Shown here one piece after another: positions 63,638 through 64,000 of a DNA stretch of 64,000 nt. Position 1 is the first letter of the stretch. Each line of letters begins with the position of its first letter. Origin of the DNA: an uncultured Negativicutes bacterium (GTDB lineage: Bacteria > Bacillota > Negativicutes > Veillonellales > Megasphaeraceae). The translations under genes were made by a program, and so were the position numbers. A model generated the notes under the pieces. It made no database searches. It saw only the letters and a list, made by a program, of their open reading frames with translations, and was not told where the DNA came from. The stretch lies in contig CAADUJ010000003.1 in the NCBI GenBank assembly GCA_900752195.1, forward strand, positions 62,001-126,000, given 5' to 3'.

Positions 63638-63793
63638 CTTAAAAATAACACATAACAAGTTTACAAATAGGGAAAAATACATAAAATTGCCGTGAAAAAC
63701 AAGGTCTTTCCCCTTTTCAGTATCGCCGTTTTTCGTTAAAATAAAGAATAGACGTTTTTACAGGTTACGACTCTCATTTATAGGATACGTGCT

Positions 63794-64000
63794 ATGTTAC
63801 AAATTGATCGATTGTCAGATACTCCCTTTTACATACAAATATACATGTATTTTCGCAAGGAAATCGAAGCCCATCGCATGCCGGCGGGCATGAAGCTGTC
63901 GTCAGTACGCGAACTGGCACAGACCATCGAAGTCAGCAAGATGACCGTGGAAAAGGCATATTATCAGCTGGCCAGTGAAGGATATATCATTCGGCACAAC
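63794..64000 (+). CDS. GntR-family regulator, MocR-like (partial)
   Basis: The first 69 codons of a gene that runs off the right edge. They encode a GntR winged helix: DTPFYIQIYMYFRKEIEA, MPAGMKLSSVRELAQTIEVS and KMTVEKAYYQLASEGYI. The start and spacing resemble MocR-type regulators, which fuse this domain to an aminotransferase-like domain and often control vitamin B6 or amino-acid genes; the fused domain is not visible here. ATG 63794 follows AGGATA. Confidence 0.8.
   Translation, partial: MLQIDRLSDTPFYIQIYMYFRKEIEAHRMPAGMKLSSVRELAQTIEVSKMTVEKAYYQLASEGYIIRHN

Overview
The window looks like a chromosomal segment of an anaerobic Negativicute, most like Megasphaera or a close Veillonellaceae relative. 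This is inferred from gene content: ParA/ParB, a propionate-CoA-transferase-type enzyme, indolepyruvate:ferredoxin oxidoreductase, ThiH rather than an oxygen-dependent thiazole route, and several CoA-linked fermentation genes. No rRNA, tRNA or CRISPR array was seen.

Layout. 1-5.1 kb: edge fragment, parA-parB, a DUF4446-like membrane protein, an M23 endopeptidase and a branched-chain-amino-acid-type binding lipoprotein. 5.1-9 kb: YgjP-type metallopeptidase, DEDDh exonuclease, 2-hydroxyacid dehydrogenase and aminotransferase. 9-17.6 kb: a sigma-54 activator, a -24/-12 promoter with an upstream palindrome, iorA-iorB, an amino-acid permease, a second close copy of the aminotransferase, and a CoA-transferase. 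This reads as a 2-oxo-acid (probably aromatic amino acid) oxidation pathway. 17.6-18.3 kb: mntP behind a manganese (yybP-ykoY) riboswitch. 18.4-28.5 kb: a LysR-controlled hydroaromatic (quinate/shikimate-type) utilisation cluster with three MFS transporters, an old-yellow-enzyme/FeS/FAD reductase, two shikimate/quinate dehydrogenases and a type I dehydroquinase. 28.5-30 kb: glutathione peroxidase, glutaredoxin and an OhrR-like regulator.

30.1-37 kb: a seven-gene, translationally coupled biosynthetic operon on the minus strand, tyrA-aroB-aroA-aroC-pheA-aroE-aroK. It is preceded by a near-consensus promoter, a previously unmarked 46-codon leader peptide packed with Tyr/Trp/Phe codons, and an intrinsic terminator: an attenuator for aromatic amino acid synthesis.

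37-47.4 kb: a foreign island. Its left part is decayed mobile-element or prophage debris (serine recombinase, HK97 capsid, zinc-ribbon and primase remnants). Its right part is a type I restriction-modification locus: an XRE regulator, a frameshifted hsdM, an unusual three-TRD hsdS carrying a 13.5-copy CAGA tetranucleotide tract, and hsdR. 47.5-54.8 kb: pyridoxal kinase, an EamA exporter, nitroreductase, a secreted protein coupled to an S66 peptidase, murI, a GNAT protein, an orphan HI0074-like protein and a LysR regulator. 55-58.5 kb: GntP-type permease, propionate/acetate CoA-transferase and MaoC hydratase, a coherent 3-hydroxyacid (3-hydroxybutyrate-like) uptake and activation operon. 58.6-64 kb: cysteine hydrolase plus TenI/ThiE, the thiS-thiG-thiH operon, bioB, and the start of a GntR/MocR regulator at the right edge.

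The strongest new observations are the aromatic leader-peptide attenuator, the shared LysR operator tying together the hydroaromatic genes, and the slip-strand switch in a three-TRD HsdS. All function calls rest on reading the sequence; no database search was run.
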